Assembly: GCF_900188005.1 (NCBI RefSeq)
Contig: NZ_FZNR01000002.1
Location: 806,001-870,000 of the forward strand
Direction of reading: 5' to 3'
DNA: 64,000 nucleotides
DNA from: Actinoplanes regularis
Lineage (GTDB): Bacteria > Actinomycetota > Actinomycetes > Mycobacteriales > Micromonosporaceae
Shown piece after piece: positions 32,628 through 41,875 of this stretch; positions within the stretch are counted from its first letter, which is position 1; each line of letters starts with the position of its first letter. A program made the position numbers and the translations under genes. The notes under the pieces were generated by a model. That model did not search any database. It had not been told where the DNA came from and saw only the letters and a list, made by a program, of their open reading frames with translations.

Positions 32628-35600
32628 TCAGCGGTTGCGGCGGACCGCACCCGACGGGGCACGCACGGCACTCGCCCGGGACGCGGACGCGGCCGTGGCG
32701 GCGCTCCGGGAGCCGCGGGCGGCGCCGCCCACAGCACCACTGTTCGTACCGGAGGCGCGGGTCGTCCTGGCGGCCTTGGCCGCGTTTCCGGTGGCCTTGC
32801 CCGGGGCCGCGGCGACCGACTTGTTGGCCGCCTTCTTCGCGGATGTCCCCTTCGCGGGCGCTGCTCCGGCCGGGACCGTGGCCGCAGCCGATGCCGCGCT
32901 CGACCCGGCGGACTCGGCTCCGGCCTTCGACGCGGCCGACTTGGCGGCCTTCGCGACCGCGCCCCCGGCTGTCTTGGCAGCGGTCGTCCTGGCCGTCGCC
33001 TTCGCGGTGCCGGTTTTGGCCACGGTGGCCTTGGGCGCCGCCGCCCTGGCTCCAGCACTCTTGCTGGCCGTCGCCTTGGTCGCCGCCTTTTTAGCCGTCG
33101 CCGTCGCCTTCGTGGCTGTCGCCTTGCTCGCGGGCGCCTTACTCGCGGGCGCCTTGCTTGCGGGCGCCTTGCTCGCGGGCGCCTTTGTAGCTGACGCCTT
33201 CTTGGCAGTCGCCGCCGCCTTACTCGCGGCCGCCTTCGCTGTCGCCTTGCTCGCGGCCGCCTTCGTAGCGGACGCTTTCTTGGCAGTCGTCGCCGCCTTG
33301 CTCGCGGCCGCCTTTGTAGCGGACGCCTTCTTCGCAGTCGTCGCCGCCTTCACGGCGGCCGTTTTTGTGGCCGTCGCCTTCGTGGCTGGCGTGACCTTCG
33401 CTGCCGTGGCCTTGGTAGCGGCCGCACTCCGGCCCGCAGCCTTGGCCGTGGTCTTCGCAGCAGCCGTTCCCGCCCGGGTACCAGCCGTGGTCTTGGCCGC
33501 TTTCGCAGCCTTACCAACCGTCGCTTTGGCCGCACCCCGTTCCGTAGCGGCCGCCTTGGCAGCGGTGGCCTTGACCCCGGTCGCCTTCGCCGCAGTGCTC
33601 TTGGTTCCCGCGGCCTTCTTACCCGCTGTTTTGGCCGCCGTCGCCTTGGTGCCCGTAGCCTTCGCCGCCACAGCTTTGGTAACCGCCGCCTTGGCGCCCG
33701 TCGCCTTGGCTGCGCCGGCCTTGCTCGGCGTTGCCTTGATGGCTGTCGCCTTCGCCGCCGTCACCTTGGTGCCGGTCACCTTGCCCGCTGCCTTCTTGGC
33801 GGTTGTCGCCTTGGTGCCGGTCGCCTTCGCCGCCGTCTTCTTGGCAGCTGTCGCCTTGGTGCCCGTAGCCTTAGCTGCGCCGGCCTTGCTCGCCGTTGCC
33901 TTGCTCGCCGTTGCCTTGGTGGCCGTTGACTTGGCCGCTGTCTTCTTGGCCGCCGTCGCCTTGGTGCCCGTAGCCTTCGCCGCGGCAGCTTTGGTAACCG
34001 TCGCCTTGGTGCCGGTGGCCGTGGCTGCTGTCGCCTTGGTGCCCGCCGCCTTGGTCGCCGTCCTCTTGGCCGCCGTCGCCTTGGTACCCGTTGCCTTCAC
34101 CGCTGCCGCCTTGGCCACCGTCGCCTTGGCTGCCCCGGCCTTGCTCGGCATTGCCTTGGTGGCCGTTGTCTTGGTCGCGGTTCCCTTGGCACCCGGCGCC
34201 CTGCCGCTGACAGCCTTGGTGCCGGTGGCCGTGGCTGCTGTCGCCTTGGTGCCCGCCGCCTTGGTCGCCGTCCTCTTGGCCGCCGTCGCCTTGGTACCCG
34301 TTGCCTTCACCGCTGCCGCCTTGGCCACCGTCGCCTTGGCTGCCCCGGCCTTGCTCGGCATTGCCTTGGTGGCCGTTGTCTTGGTCGCGGTTCCCTTGGC
34401 ACCCGGCGCCCTGCCGCTGACAGCCTTTGTCCCGGCGGCCTTTCCCGCTGTGACCTTCGAAGCGCCGACCACCCGGCCCCCCGTCTTCTTCGCGACCGCC
34501 CTGCTCCGGGTCGCCGTGGTAGCCGCTTCCTCGGCCACGACCGCCGCACGCGCGGCAGCCGCCTTATTCGCGGCAGCCTTGCTCACAGTCGCCTTATTCG
34601 CCGCAGCCTTGGCCCTGGTCGCCTTACTCCCGGCAGCCTTGGCCGCGGTCGCTTTACTCGCAGCAGCTTTGGTCGCAGTCGCCTTTGCAGCAGTCGCCTT
34701 AGTAGTAGCCGTCTTAGATACCGCCGCCTTGGTCGCGGTCGCCTTGGTCGCCGCCGCCTTGGTCGCGGTCGCCTTGGTCGCGGTCGCCTTGCTCCTCACC
34801 GTTTTGACCGGGGCGGCCTTCTTCGCGCTGGCTGCCTTCGACCCGACAGCCTTCACCGGCGTCGCGGGCCGGGCTGCGGCCGCCTTGGAACCGACCGCCT
34901 TGACGGGGGCCTCCGCACCGCCGGCTCCGGCCGTCCCACGCGCCGACGTCGCCTTCGCTGCCCTGCCAGTGGCGGCCTTCGCCTGGGTGGCCTTCACTGT
35001 GCTCTTGGCCGCCGTACCCGCCTTCGTCGGCGCGGCCGTGGCCGCCACACCCGTCTCCTCAGCCACCGCGCCCGCTTTCTTCGCCGGCGCGGCCTTGGCC
35101 ACCGTGCCCGCCTTCTTCGCCGTGGTCCTGGTGGCCGCTGCCTTGGCGGCAACCCGCTTGCCTGTCGCCTTGGTGCCGGCGACCGGCCGGGCCACTTCAT
35201 CCGCGCCCTGCACCAGATCGGGCTCGCTCACGGCCTTGCCACTACCGGTCGACACCCGGGCCGCCGCCCGCCGAGCCGCCGCTTCCCGCCGGGTCACCCG
35301 CGACGCCGACGCCCCCGCGCCGGCTGCCGCCTTCTCGGCGACACCCGACGAGGCCGCGATACCCGACGAGGCCGCGGCTTTCGCCGCCTCCCGGGAGGCG
35401 GCGCCCGCCCGGGAGGCGACGCCCGCCCGTTTCCGCACCGGCGTACTCCGGACCACCCCGCCGTTTTCGACCGTCCCGTCGTCCTCGGGCGACAGGAACA
35501 GCTCTCCACGGGCCCGCGCGCTCTTGGCGAACGCCGCCATCTGCTCCGACGCCTCGTCCGTCCTCGGGACCTCGACACTCCCGTCCGCCGGTTCCAGCAC

Positions 35601-36209
35601 ACTGAGCGCCTCGAGGTCGGGCCGGTCCGCACCCCAGTGATCGGACTCGCCATCCGATTTCACCGCGCCCCGCGACGGCGGGAGCCAACCGCCCAGGAAC
35701 GGCCGATCGGTCGACTCGCCGCGCGATGTCGCAGCAGTGTCCCCGTCGTCCGGCCGCGCCCCTTCGGCCGTCGACGCCGGCCACGCCGACCCCGAGTCCT
35801 GCGGATCGGCCGGGCTCCAGTCCCGCTCCGCACCGGTGTCAGCCGACACTGTCACCCGCGTCCTGTCGGGAGCGTTGCTACTGGCCGCCGCGACGCGCCG
35901 TCGACTCCGGGATCCGGCCGCTGTTCCCGCCGTACCCGCGGACACGCGCTTCGCCGCACCCGCAGACGCGGTACCCGCCACACCCGCGGACACACGCTCC
36001 GTCGCACCCGCAGACGCAGTTCCCGCCACACCCGCGGACACGCGCTCTGCCGCACCCGCAGACGCGGCACCCGTAGAAGCGGTACCCGCTGCACCCGCGG
36101 ATGCGGTCTCCGCCGTAGCCGCGGATGCGCGTTCTGCCGTACCGGGAAGGGGGCTTGGATCTGCGCCGGAGGCGGCGGGTCGGCTCGAAGCCTTCTTGGC
36201 AGCGGGCAT
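32628..36209 (-). CDS. Giant Ala/Lys/Thr-rich histone H1-like protein
   Basis: This 1193-residue protein starts at ATG 36209 behind AAGGAGGAAC. Residues 1-120 contain imperfect 16-residue repeats (VSAGVAGTASAGA). Residues ~120-290 are of mixed, partly acidic composition (for example LGGWLPPSRGAVKSDGESDH). The remaining ~900 residues are low-complexity AAK/TKAT units (ATGTKATAAKKTAAKAT), like the C-terminal tails of histone H1 or mycobacterial HupB but far longer. No HU core is present. The composition predicts a basic, disordered DNA- or polyanion-binding protein. Residues ~596-735 are a perfect 70+70 duplication. The minus strand is chosen over the open plus-strand frame because of the ribosome site, the plausible Lys/Ala composition and the small partner gene upstream. 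Confidence 0.85.
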   Translation of the reverse strand: MPAAKKASSRPAASGADPSPLPGTAERASAATAETASAGAAGTASTGAASAGAAERVSAGVAGTASAGATERVSAGVAGTASAGAAKRVSAGTAGTAAGSRSRRRVAAASSNAPDRTRVTVSADTGAERDWSPADPQDSGSAWPASTAEGARPDDGDTAATSRGESTDRPFLGGWLPPSRGAVKSDGESDHWGADRPDLEALSVLEPADGSVEVPRTDEASEQMAAFAKSARARGELFLSPEDDGTVENGGVVRSTPVRKRAGVASRAGAASREAAKAAASSGIAASSGVAEKAAAGAGASASRVTRREAAARRAAARVSTGSGKAVSEPDLVQGADEVARPVAGTKATGKRVAAKAAATRTTAKKAGTVAKAAPAKKAGAVAEETGVAATAAPTKAGTAAKSTVKATQAKAATGRAAKATSARGTAGAGGAEAPVKAVGSKAAAARPATPVKAVGSKAASAKKAAPVKTVRSKATATKATATKAAATKATATKAAVSKTATTKATAAKATATKAAASKATAAKAAGSKATRAKAAANKATVSKAAANKAAAARAAVVAEEAATTATRSRAVAKKTGGRVVGASKVTAGKAAGTKAVSGRAPGAKGTATKTTATKAMPSKAGAAKATVAKAAAVKATGTKATAAKRTATKAAGTKATAATATGTKAVSGRAPGAKGTATKTTATKAMPSKAGAAKATVAKAAAVKATGTKATAAKRTATKAAGTKATAATATGTKATVTKAAAAKATGTKATAAKKTAAKSTATKATASKATASKAGAAKATGTKATAAKKTAAKATGTKATTAKKAAGKVTGTKVTAAKATAIKATPSKAGAAKATGAKAAVTKAVAAKATGTKATAAKTAGKKAAGTKSTAAKATGVKATAAKAAATERGAAKATVGKAAKAAKTTAGTRAGTAAAKTTAKAAGRSAAATKATAAKVTPATKATATKTAAVKAATTAKKASATKAAASKAATTAKKASATKAAASKATAKAAASKAAATAKKASATKAPASKAPASKAPASKAPASKATATKATATAKKAATKATASKSAGARAAAPKATVAKTGTAKATARTTAAKTAGGAVAKAAKSAASKAGAESAGSSAASAAATVPAGAAPAKGTSAKKAANKSVAAAPGKATGNAAKAARTTRASGTNSGAVGGAARGSRSAATAASASRASAVRAPSGAVRRNR
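34003..34422 (-). repeat. Perfect 210-bp tandem duplication inside the H1-like gene
   Basis: 34003-34212 and 34213-34422 are identical base for base where I compared them. The period of 210 bp is 70 codons, so the frame is preserved. Identity continues for about 5 bp and then breaks (TTTGT versus TTGGT). Other Ala-Lys units in the gene are diverged, so this is a recent expansion or an assembly feature. Confidence 0.85.
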
Positions 36210-36284
36210 CGGGGTGTTCCTCCTTGCGAATGACTGCGGGCACAACTAGGCCAGGGAAGGTCGGACAGGAAACGGGGTGACGGT

Positions 36285-36491
36285 CTAGCTGCTTTCCCCT
36301 GTCCAGCGGGCATCCTCGGCATCCCACTCGGCATTGCGCTTCTCGACCGTTTCGAGGGCCCGCGTCGCTTCGTCAGCCGTGGCGAACGGGCCGAGCCGGT
36401 ACTGGGCGGGACACACGTCGTCGCCGATCTCGACTCGGTGGTGTCGGAGGCACCAGAAGTAGCCCGCCCCGCCGAGCCCACTGTCGTTCAT
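36285..36491 (-). CDS. Small conserved actinobacterial protein upstream of H1-like gene
   Basis: The ATG at 36491 gives 68 residues, beginning MNDSGLGGAGYFWCLRHHRVE and continuing with CPAQYRLGPFATADEATRAL and an acidic end. Two Cys and paired His (C...HH...C) suggest a small metal-binding knuckle, but this is not proven. An SPOR-like RLGPFATADEATRALE segment is seen. I recall similar small proteins in other actinobacteria without known function. It precedes the histone-like gene by 75 bp on the same strand, so both may be expressed from the 36492-36947 region, which carries the 22-nt repeat array. Confidence 0.7.
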   Translation of the reverse strand: MNDSGLGGAGYFWCLRHHRVEIGDDVCPAQYRLGPFATADEATRALETVEKRNAEWDAEDARWTGESS

Positions 36492-36651
36492 TCCATCACT
36501 GTGCAACTAAAAACGACCATGCGCTACCGATTCGGGTGAAATGCCCAGGACTTCCATTGTGGATCGCAGTTATTGACCGTCATTACTCATCGGAACGAGC
36601 CAACCGGTCAATTCGCCCGGGTTCCCTTCGGCATTCACACCACAGAGACCC

Positions 36652-36871
36652 TCGATGAGCGCCACAGCGGCCCTTTATGACCGCCACAACGACCCTCGCT
36701 AAGCGCCGCGCACGCCCGCTTCAATCGCCGCGCACACCCACGATGAGCACCACGGATCCTCACGGCAATCGCCGTGCACACCCGCGATGAGCACCACGCA
36801 CACCCGCGACAAACGCTGCGGGCGCCCGCGATAGGCGCCGCGGGCAGTCTCGACGAGCACCGCCGGCCCCG
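36652..36871. repeat. Ten tandem 22-nt repeats upstream of the H1-like locus
   Basis: Ten contiguous units of exactly 22 nt run from 36652 to 36871 with no spacer. The shared core is close to GCGATGAGCGCCGCGC followed by ACACCC; units 5 and 7 share GATGAGCACCACG. A weaker eleventh unit (36630-36651) precedes them. The array lies in the 456-bp non-coding gap between asd and the 68-residue gene; the remaining ~140 bp next to that gene is relatively AT-rich and could hold its promoter. Confidence 0.8.
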
Positions 36872-36897
36872 ACCATGCGCGCACCGCGAAAAAGGAG

Positions 36898-36929
36898 CCG
36901 CCCCGGCCGCGATGACGCGGCCGGGGCGG
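36898..36929 (-). terminator. Rho-independent terminator of asd
   Basis: CCGCCCCGGCCGCG and CGCGGCCGGGGCGG form a perfect 14-bp stem with a 4-base loop. On the minus strand it is followed by CTCCTTTTT. It lies 18 bp after the asd stop. Confidence 0.85.
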
Positions 36930-36947
36930 TAACCAGCAGGGAAGGGA

Positions 36948-38045
<1,098 letters not shown>

Positions 38046-38075
38046 TTAGGGGACCAAGTGGCTAGCTTCGAGGGC

Positions 38076-38867
38076 ATGGCGACGTACACCCACGGGCACC
38101 ACGAGTCGGTCTTGCGCTCACACCGCTGGCGCACCGCAGAGAATTCGGCCGCATACCTGCTGCCGCATCTTTCCTCCGGAATCACGCTGCTGGACGTCGG
38201 TTGCGGCCCCGGCACGATCACCGCCGATCTGGCGACGCAGGTCACACGAGTCACCGCACTGGAACGCACGGACGAGGCACTGGGCCTGGCCCGCGCCGAG
38301 ATCGCCCGCCGCGGCTCGGGCAACGTCGACTTCGCCGTCGGCGACGTGCACGCCCTCGACTTCCCGGACGACACGTTCGACGTGGTCCACGCCCACCAGG
38401 TCCTGCAGCACGTCGCCGACCCGGTCGCCGCCCTCCGCGAGATGCGCCGCGTCACCCGCCCCGGTGGCCTCGTCGCCGCGCGGGACAGCGACTACGCCGG
38501 CTTCACCTGGTTCCCCCTGGCGCCCGAGCTGGACGAGTGGCTGAGCCTGTACCAGAACGTCGCCCGGGGCAACGGCGGCGAACCCGACGCCGGCCGCCGG
38601 CTGCTCTCCTGGGCGCGGGCCGCCGGCTTCACCGACGTGACGGCGACCGCGAGCATCTGGTGCTTCGCCGACGACGCCGACCGCCACTGGTGGGGCACCA
38701 TGTGGGCCGACCGCATCCTGGAGTCCGACATGGCGGCCACCGCCCTGCGGACCGGTGCCGCGACACGGGCCGACCTCGAACGCGTCTCGGCGGGCTGGCG
38801 CCGCTGGTCCGAGTCCCCCGACGGCTGGTTCAGCATCCCGCACGGCGAGATCCTCTGCCGCGTCTGA
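38076..38867 (+). CDS. SAM-dependent methyltransferase (class I)
   Basis: This 263-residue protein has the class I methyltransferase core: motif I TLLDVGCGPGTIT, motif II/III region VDFAVGDVHALDFPDDTFDV and HQVLQHVADPVAALREM (UbiE/Methyltransf_11 type). The ATG at 38076 (MATYTHGHHESVLRSHRW) is the likely start; GTG 38058 is an in-frame alternative. The methyl acceptor is unknown. The gene is solitary and followed by a dispersed repeat and a hairpin. Confidence 0.9.
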   Translation: MATYTHGHHESVLRSHRWRTAENSAAYLLPHLSSGITLLDVGCGPGTITADLATQVTRVTALERTDEALGLARAEIARRGSGNVDFAVGDVHALDFPDDTFDVVHAHQVLQHVADPVAALREMRRVTRPGGLVAARDSDYAGFTWFPLAPELDEWLSLYQNVARGNGGEPDAGRRLLSWARAAGFTDVTATASIWCFADDADRHWWGTMWADRILESDMAATALRTGAATRADLERVSAGWRRWSESPDGWFSIPHGEILCRV

Positions 38868-38890
38868 CGATTACGGTTCCCCCGCCGCCC

Positions 38891-38964
38891 GACCGGCACG
38901 GGGCTTGGGCCGCGAGGCCTGCGGACGGGGCGCGTAGGTCGTACCGCCGAAGGATTTTGATCTT
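38891..38964 (+). repeat. Dispersed ~80-bp intergenic repeat, copy 3
   Basis: It begins GACCGGCACGGGGCTTGG (identical to an internal stretch of copy 1), contains GGTCGTACCG and ends TTTTGATCTT with the same 8-bp spacing. It is more diverged and about 7 bp shorter at the 5' side than copies 1 and 2. It lies 23 bp after the methyltransferase stop. Confidence 0.75.
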
Positions 38965-38978
38965 TTGCCGGGAGCGGC

Positions 38979-39010
38979 GCGGGACCGCGACGCAACCGCC
39001 GCGGTCCCGC
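38979..39010. terminator. 11-bp hairpin between convergent genes
   Basis: GCGGGACCGCG and CGCGGTCCCGC pair perfectly around a 10-base loop, between the methyltransferase and M15 peptidase stops. It could terminate both transcripts. Confidence 0.6.
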
Positions 39011-39046
39011 ATTCCCCCCGGTAAGGACTTCGAGTGGGCTGGAGTG

Positions 39047-39652
39047 TCAGGTGTTCGGCCGGAAGGCCCAGTGCCAGCTCTCGCGCTTGGTGTTCTCGAC
39101 GAAGCCGTAGCGGCCGGCGTTCTGGCGCATCCAGGCCAGCGCCTCGGGGCTCAGGTCCAGGTCGGTGGCCATGCCCCAGCCGTGTTCGCTGGTGCCGGGC
39201 TTGGCGGCGAGGCCGCCCTGCGAGTAGAGGCCCTTGCGGCGGGCCAGGTCGACCTGCTCGTTGTACGAACGGTACGAGTCGGTGATACCGATCTTCACGC
39301 CGTCCCGCTTGGCATCGGCCACGAGCCGGGTCAGCTGTTCCGCGGCCGGACCCCACAGCTTGTGGCGGGTGTCGCCGACCTGCGAGAGCACTTCGGTGGG
39401 GATCCGGCCGTTGCCGTACGCGGCGAGATCCTCCGGAATGCCTTTTTCGTTGAGTTTGTAGGCTTTCTTGGCCGCGGGACCCTGCTGCGCGGCGATCGCA
39501 CCCTGGAGGTGGCTGGCGAACGTCGTGCCGCTCCCACCGGCCGCCGACTGCGACGTCCGGGTCGCGGTCACGGTGGTGGCCTGCTGGGTCTGCAACGCCA
39601 GGATCCGGCTCTGGATATCGGCGATGCGTCCGTTCACTCCCTCGATTCCCAC
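39047..39652 (-). CDS. M15 (VanY/DacY-type) D-Ala-D-Ala carboxypeptidase
   Basis: This 201-residue protein has the zinc-peptidase motif SEHGWGMATDLD, with His157 and Asp164 as ligands. A late WHWAF segment gives His194, and Glu191 is the likely general base. TDSYRSYNEQ (Arg128) fits the substrate site. Such enzymes trim peptidoglycan stem peptides. The first ~60 residues form a coiled-coil-like segment (GRIADIQSRILALQTQQ) and there is no obvious signal peptide, so the export route is unclear; it may be leaderless or act with a partner. Confidence 0.88.
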   Translation of the reverse strand: MGIEGVNGRIADIQSRILALQTQQATTVTATRTSQSAAGGSGTTFASHLQGAIAAQQGPAAKKAYKLNEKGIPEDLAAYGNGRIPTEVLSQVGDTRHKLWGPAAEQLTRLVADAKRDGVKIGITDSYRSYNEQVDLARRKGLYSQGGLAAKPGTSEHGWGMATDLDLSPEALAWMRQNAGRYGFVENTKRESWHWAFRPNT

Positions 39653-39746
39653 GCCCTACTGGTCGGCGGGACCACGGAAATCTGAGGGACTCCGGGAAAA
39701 TCACTAAAGTCGTGGGCCCTCCGGTCGCACCGCCGGAGGGGACGGA

Positions 39747-40634
39747 TCAGCCCTGATCGCCCGGATCCGTGTTGGCGCCGCAGAGCAGGGTGATCACCCG
39801 CTCACCGGCGGCCGGACGGTAGGCGCCCGAGGTCAGCGCGGCGTAGGCGGCGGCCGTGCCGTGTTCGACGACGATCCGGTAGTCGTCCCACAGCCTCCGG
39901 CGGGCCTCGATGATCGCGTCGTCCTCGACCAGGACGGATTCGATCCCGGCGTCGGCGGCAAGCTCGAAGGCGATCTCACCGGCGCGGCGGGCGCCCAGTG
40001 AATCGGCGGCGACGCCGGCCACCGGGACGTCGATCGGGCCCCCGTTCGCCAACGCCGCGTTCAACGCCCGGCAGTTCACCGGCTCGACCGCGACGATCTT
40101 CGCGCGGTCGCGGAGCGCGGCGATGACGCCGGCGACCAGACCGCCACCGCCGACGGCGACGAGCACCGTGTCCGCTTCATCGGCGATCTCCAGGCCCAGT
40201 GTGCCGTTTCCGGCGACCATGTCCGGGTCGTCGTAGGCGTGGCAGAAGAGCGCGTCGGTCCGCTCCCGGGCGGCGGCATAGGCCTCCGCGTACTCGTTAC
40301 CGACCTGCACCACCCGGGCGCCCAGCTTGCCGAGCTTGGCGACCTTCACCGCCGGTGCGGTGACCGGCACGAACACCTCGGCCGGCACTCGCAGCTCACG
40401 GGCCGCGTAGGCGGCCGCCAGGCCCGCGTTGCCGCCGGACGCGACGACGATGCCCGCCGCCGGCACGGCGCTGTTCAGGATCTTGTTCATCATGCCGCGG
40501 GTCTTGAACGAGCCCGCGTGCTGCAGGTACTCGAGCTTGAACCAGCGGTCCGGCTCGGCCTCGACCAGCGGGGTGCGCCGGATCCGGCCGTCGATACGCC
40601 GGTCGGCGGCTTCCACGTCCGCAAGGGTGATCAT
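39747..40634 (-). CDS. PLP-dependent threonine/serine dehydratase-like enzyme
   Basis: This 295-residue fold-type II PLP enzyme has the Schiff-base Lys in LQHAGSFKTRGMMN, the SGGNAGLAAAYAA substrate loop and the PLP-phosphate Gly loop VAVGGGGLVAG. These match catabolic threonine/serine ammonia-lyases, but it is shorter and lacks a regulatory ACT domain. The ATG at 40634 (MITLADVEAADRRI) is chosen. It ends 11 bp after the stop of the GAPDH-like gene upstream on the same strand, so the two are likely co-transcribed. Confidence 0.88.
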   Translation of the reverse strand: MITLADVEAADRRIDGRIRRTPLVEAEPDRWFKLEYLQHAGSFKTRGMMNKILNSAVPAAGIVVASGGNAGLAAAYAARELRVPAEVFVPVTAPAVKVAKLGKLGARVVQVGNEYAEAYAAARERTDALFCHAYDDPDMVAGNGTLGLEIADEADTVLVAVGGGGLVAGVIAALRDRAKIVAVEPVNCRALNAALANGGPIDVPVAGVAADSLGARRAGEIAFELAADAGIESVLVEDDAIIEARRRLWDDYRIVVEHGTAAAYAALTSGAYRPAAGERVITLLCGANTDPGDQG

Positions 40635-40644
40635 GCGAGCCAAC

Positions 40645-41703
40645 CTAGACGACACTCCAGCTCACGTGTGCCGACGTGACCGGCAGCAACTCGCCGACCA
40701 GGCGGGTCAGGTCGAGTAATCGGTTCGAGAAGCCCCACTCGTTGTCGAACCAGCCGCGCACCTTCACCCCGCCGTCGGCGGTGGTCTGCGTTCCGGACGG
40801 GTCGAAGAGGCAGGACGCCGGGTTGTTCTTGACGTCGATCGAGACGGTCGGGTCCGGGTCGTACGCCAGAATGCCGCGCAGTGGCCCGGCCGCGGCCTCC
40901 GCCATCGCCCGGTTGACCTCCTCGGCCGACACCGGCCGCCCGGTCTGCCCGGCGAGCTCGGCGAGCGATCCGATCGGCGTGGGTACGCAGTAGTAGCTGT
41001 AGCGCATCTCGCCGATCTCCGGCAGCGCCACCCGGACCAGGTCGCCGACCACGTGGTTGTGCGGGATGATGCTCTCCCCGGTGGCCCGGCCCAGCCGCGG
41101 ATCGTCGCGCGACGCGCCGATCAGCGAGTCCTGCACCCGCCCCCAGCCCTGGGAGGCCAGCATCACCGAGGTGTTCACCGAGCGCAGCCCGAACCGGTCG
41201 AGCAGCACCTTGGCCATCACGGTCAGCGCGTTCACCCCGCAGGAGGCGGGCGAGACCACGTCGTGCACGGCCGGGTTGTAGCTCAGGTGGTTGGCGCCGA
41301 GGACCAGGAACGCGTCCGGGTCGTCGGCGGAGGCGCTGATCACCACCTTGCGGGCGCCACCGTGGGTGATGTGGGTCCGCGCCTGGCCACCGGCCCGGAA
41401 CCGGCCGGTCGCCTCGATCACCACGTCGACCCCCTGGTCGGCCCAGGGAATCCGTTCCGGGCGCTCCTGGTGGTGGACGCGGATCGCGTGGTCGTTGACC
41501 ACCAGGTACTCGCCGCGGGCGGTCACCGTGCCCGGGAACGGTCCCCGGATGCTGTCCCGGCGCAGGCCGTACGCCAGTTTCTCGGTGGACGCGATGTCGT
41601 TCACCGCGGCGATCGAGACGCCCGGATTCGGCGCGGACGCGATGATTCGGGTCAAACTGCGACCAATTCGTCCGAGGCCGTTGATCCCGATCGCGAGAGT
41701 CAT
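40645..41703 (-). CDS. Divergent glyceraldehyde-3-phosphate dehydrogenase
   Basis: This 352-residue protein has the Rossmann start MTLAIGINGLGRIGRSL. The catalytic Cys is Cys155 in SPASCGVNAL, where canonical GapA has SNASCTTNCLAP. The C-terminal VKVRGWFDNEWGFSNRLLDL is conserved. The altered Cys loop suggests a non-glycolytic or specialised GAPDH-like enzyme; it could act on G3P, erythrose-4-P or another aldehyde. The ATG at 41703 follows GAGGAGCG. A GTGCAAGTTGCAC palindrome lies 103 bp upstream. It is followed by the PLP dehydratase gene in the same direction. Confidence 0.85.
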   Translation of the reverse strand: MTLAIGINGLGRIGRSLTRIIASAPNPGVSIAAVNDIASTEKLAYGLRRDSIRGPFPGTVTARGEYLVVNDHAIRVHHQERPERIPWADQGVDVVIEATGRFRAGGQARTHITHGGARKVVISASADDPDAFLVLGANHLSYNPAVHDVVSPASCGVNALTVMAKVLLDRFGLRSVNTSVMLASQGWGRVQDSLIGASRDDPRLGRATGESIIPHNHVVGDLVRVALPEIGEMRYSYYCVPTPIGSLAELAGQTGRPVSAEEVNRAMAEAAAGPLRGILAYDPDPTVSIDVKNNPASCLFDPSGTQTTADGGVKVRGWFDNEWGFSNRLLDLTRLVGELLPVTSAHVSWSVV

Positions 41704-41805
41704 CGAGCGCTCCTCGACTCCGTTGCTGGTAAATTCCCCCGTCGCCAGGACACCCCCGTTTTGCATAAGGGTCCACCCGGCGTCACCACTTCGACACTAT
41801 GAGTT

Positions 41806-41818
41806 GTGCAAGTTGCAC
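41806..41818. promoter_or_regulatory. Palindrome GTGCAAGTTGCAC in divergent gap/TIR promoter region
   Basis: The 13-mer is a perfect inverted repeat around a central G. Its core TGCAAGTTGCA recurs at 52736-52746 in another divergent promoter region. It is 58 bp before the TIR-like start and 103 bp before the GAPDH start. Confidence 0.5.
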
Positions 41819-41875
41819 GTCAACGGATGACAACATCACATCCGTCGAGCGACGTCCTTCGAAGCCCGGTGCTCA

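Noticed and set aside
32572..35640. Plus-strand open frame of ~1020 codons opposite the H1-like gene (Ala/Val/Leu-rich)
   Set aside because: It arises because AAK/ACC-type repeats are open in several frames. It has no ribosome site, and its uniform Ala-Val-Leu-Phe composition is not a plausible membrane protein; the minus-strand frame has a strong ribosome site.
36652..36871. CRISPR or coding repeats on the minus strand (61 codons)
   Set aside because: There are no spacers; 22 is not a multiple of three, so the frame shifts each unit and no consistent peptide repeat results.
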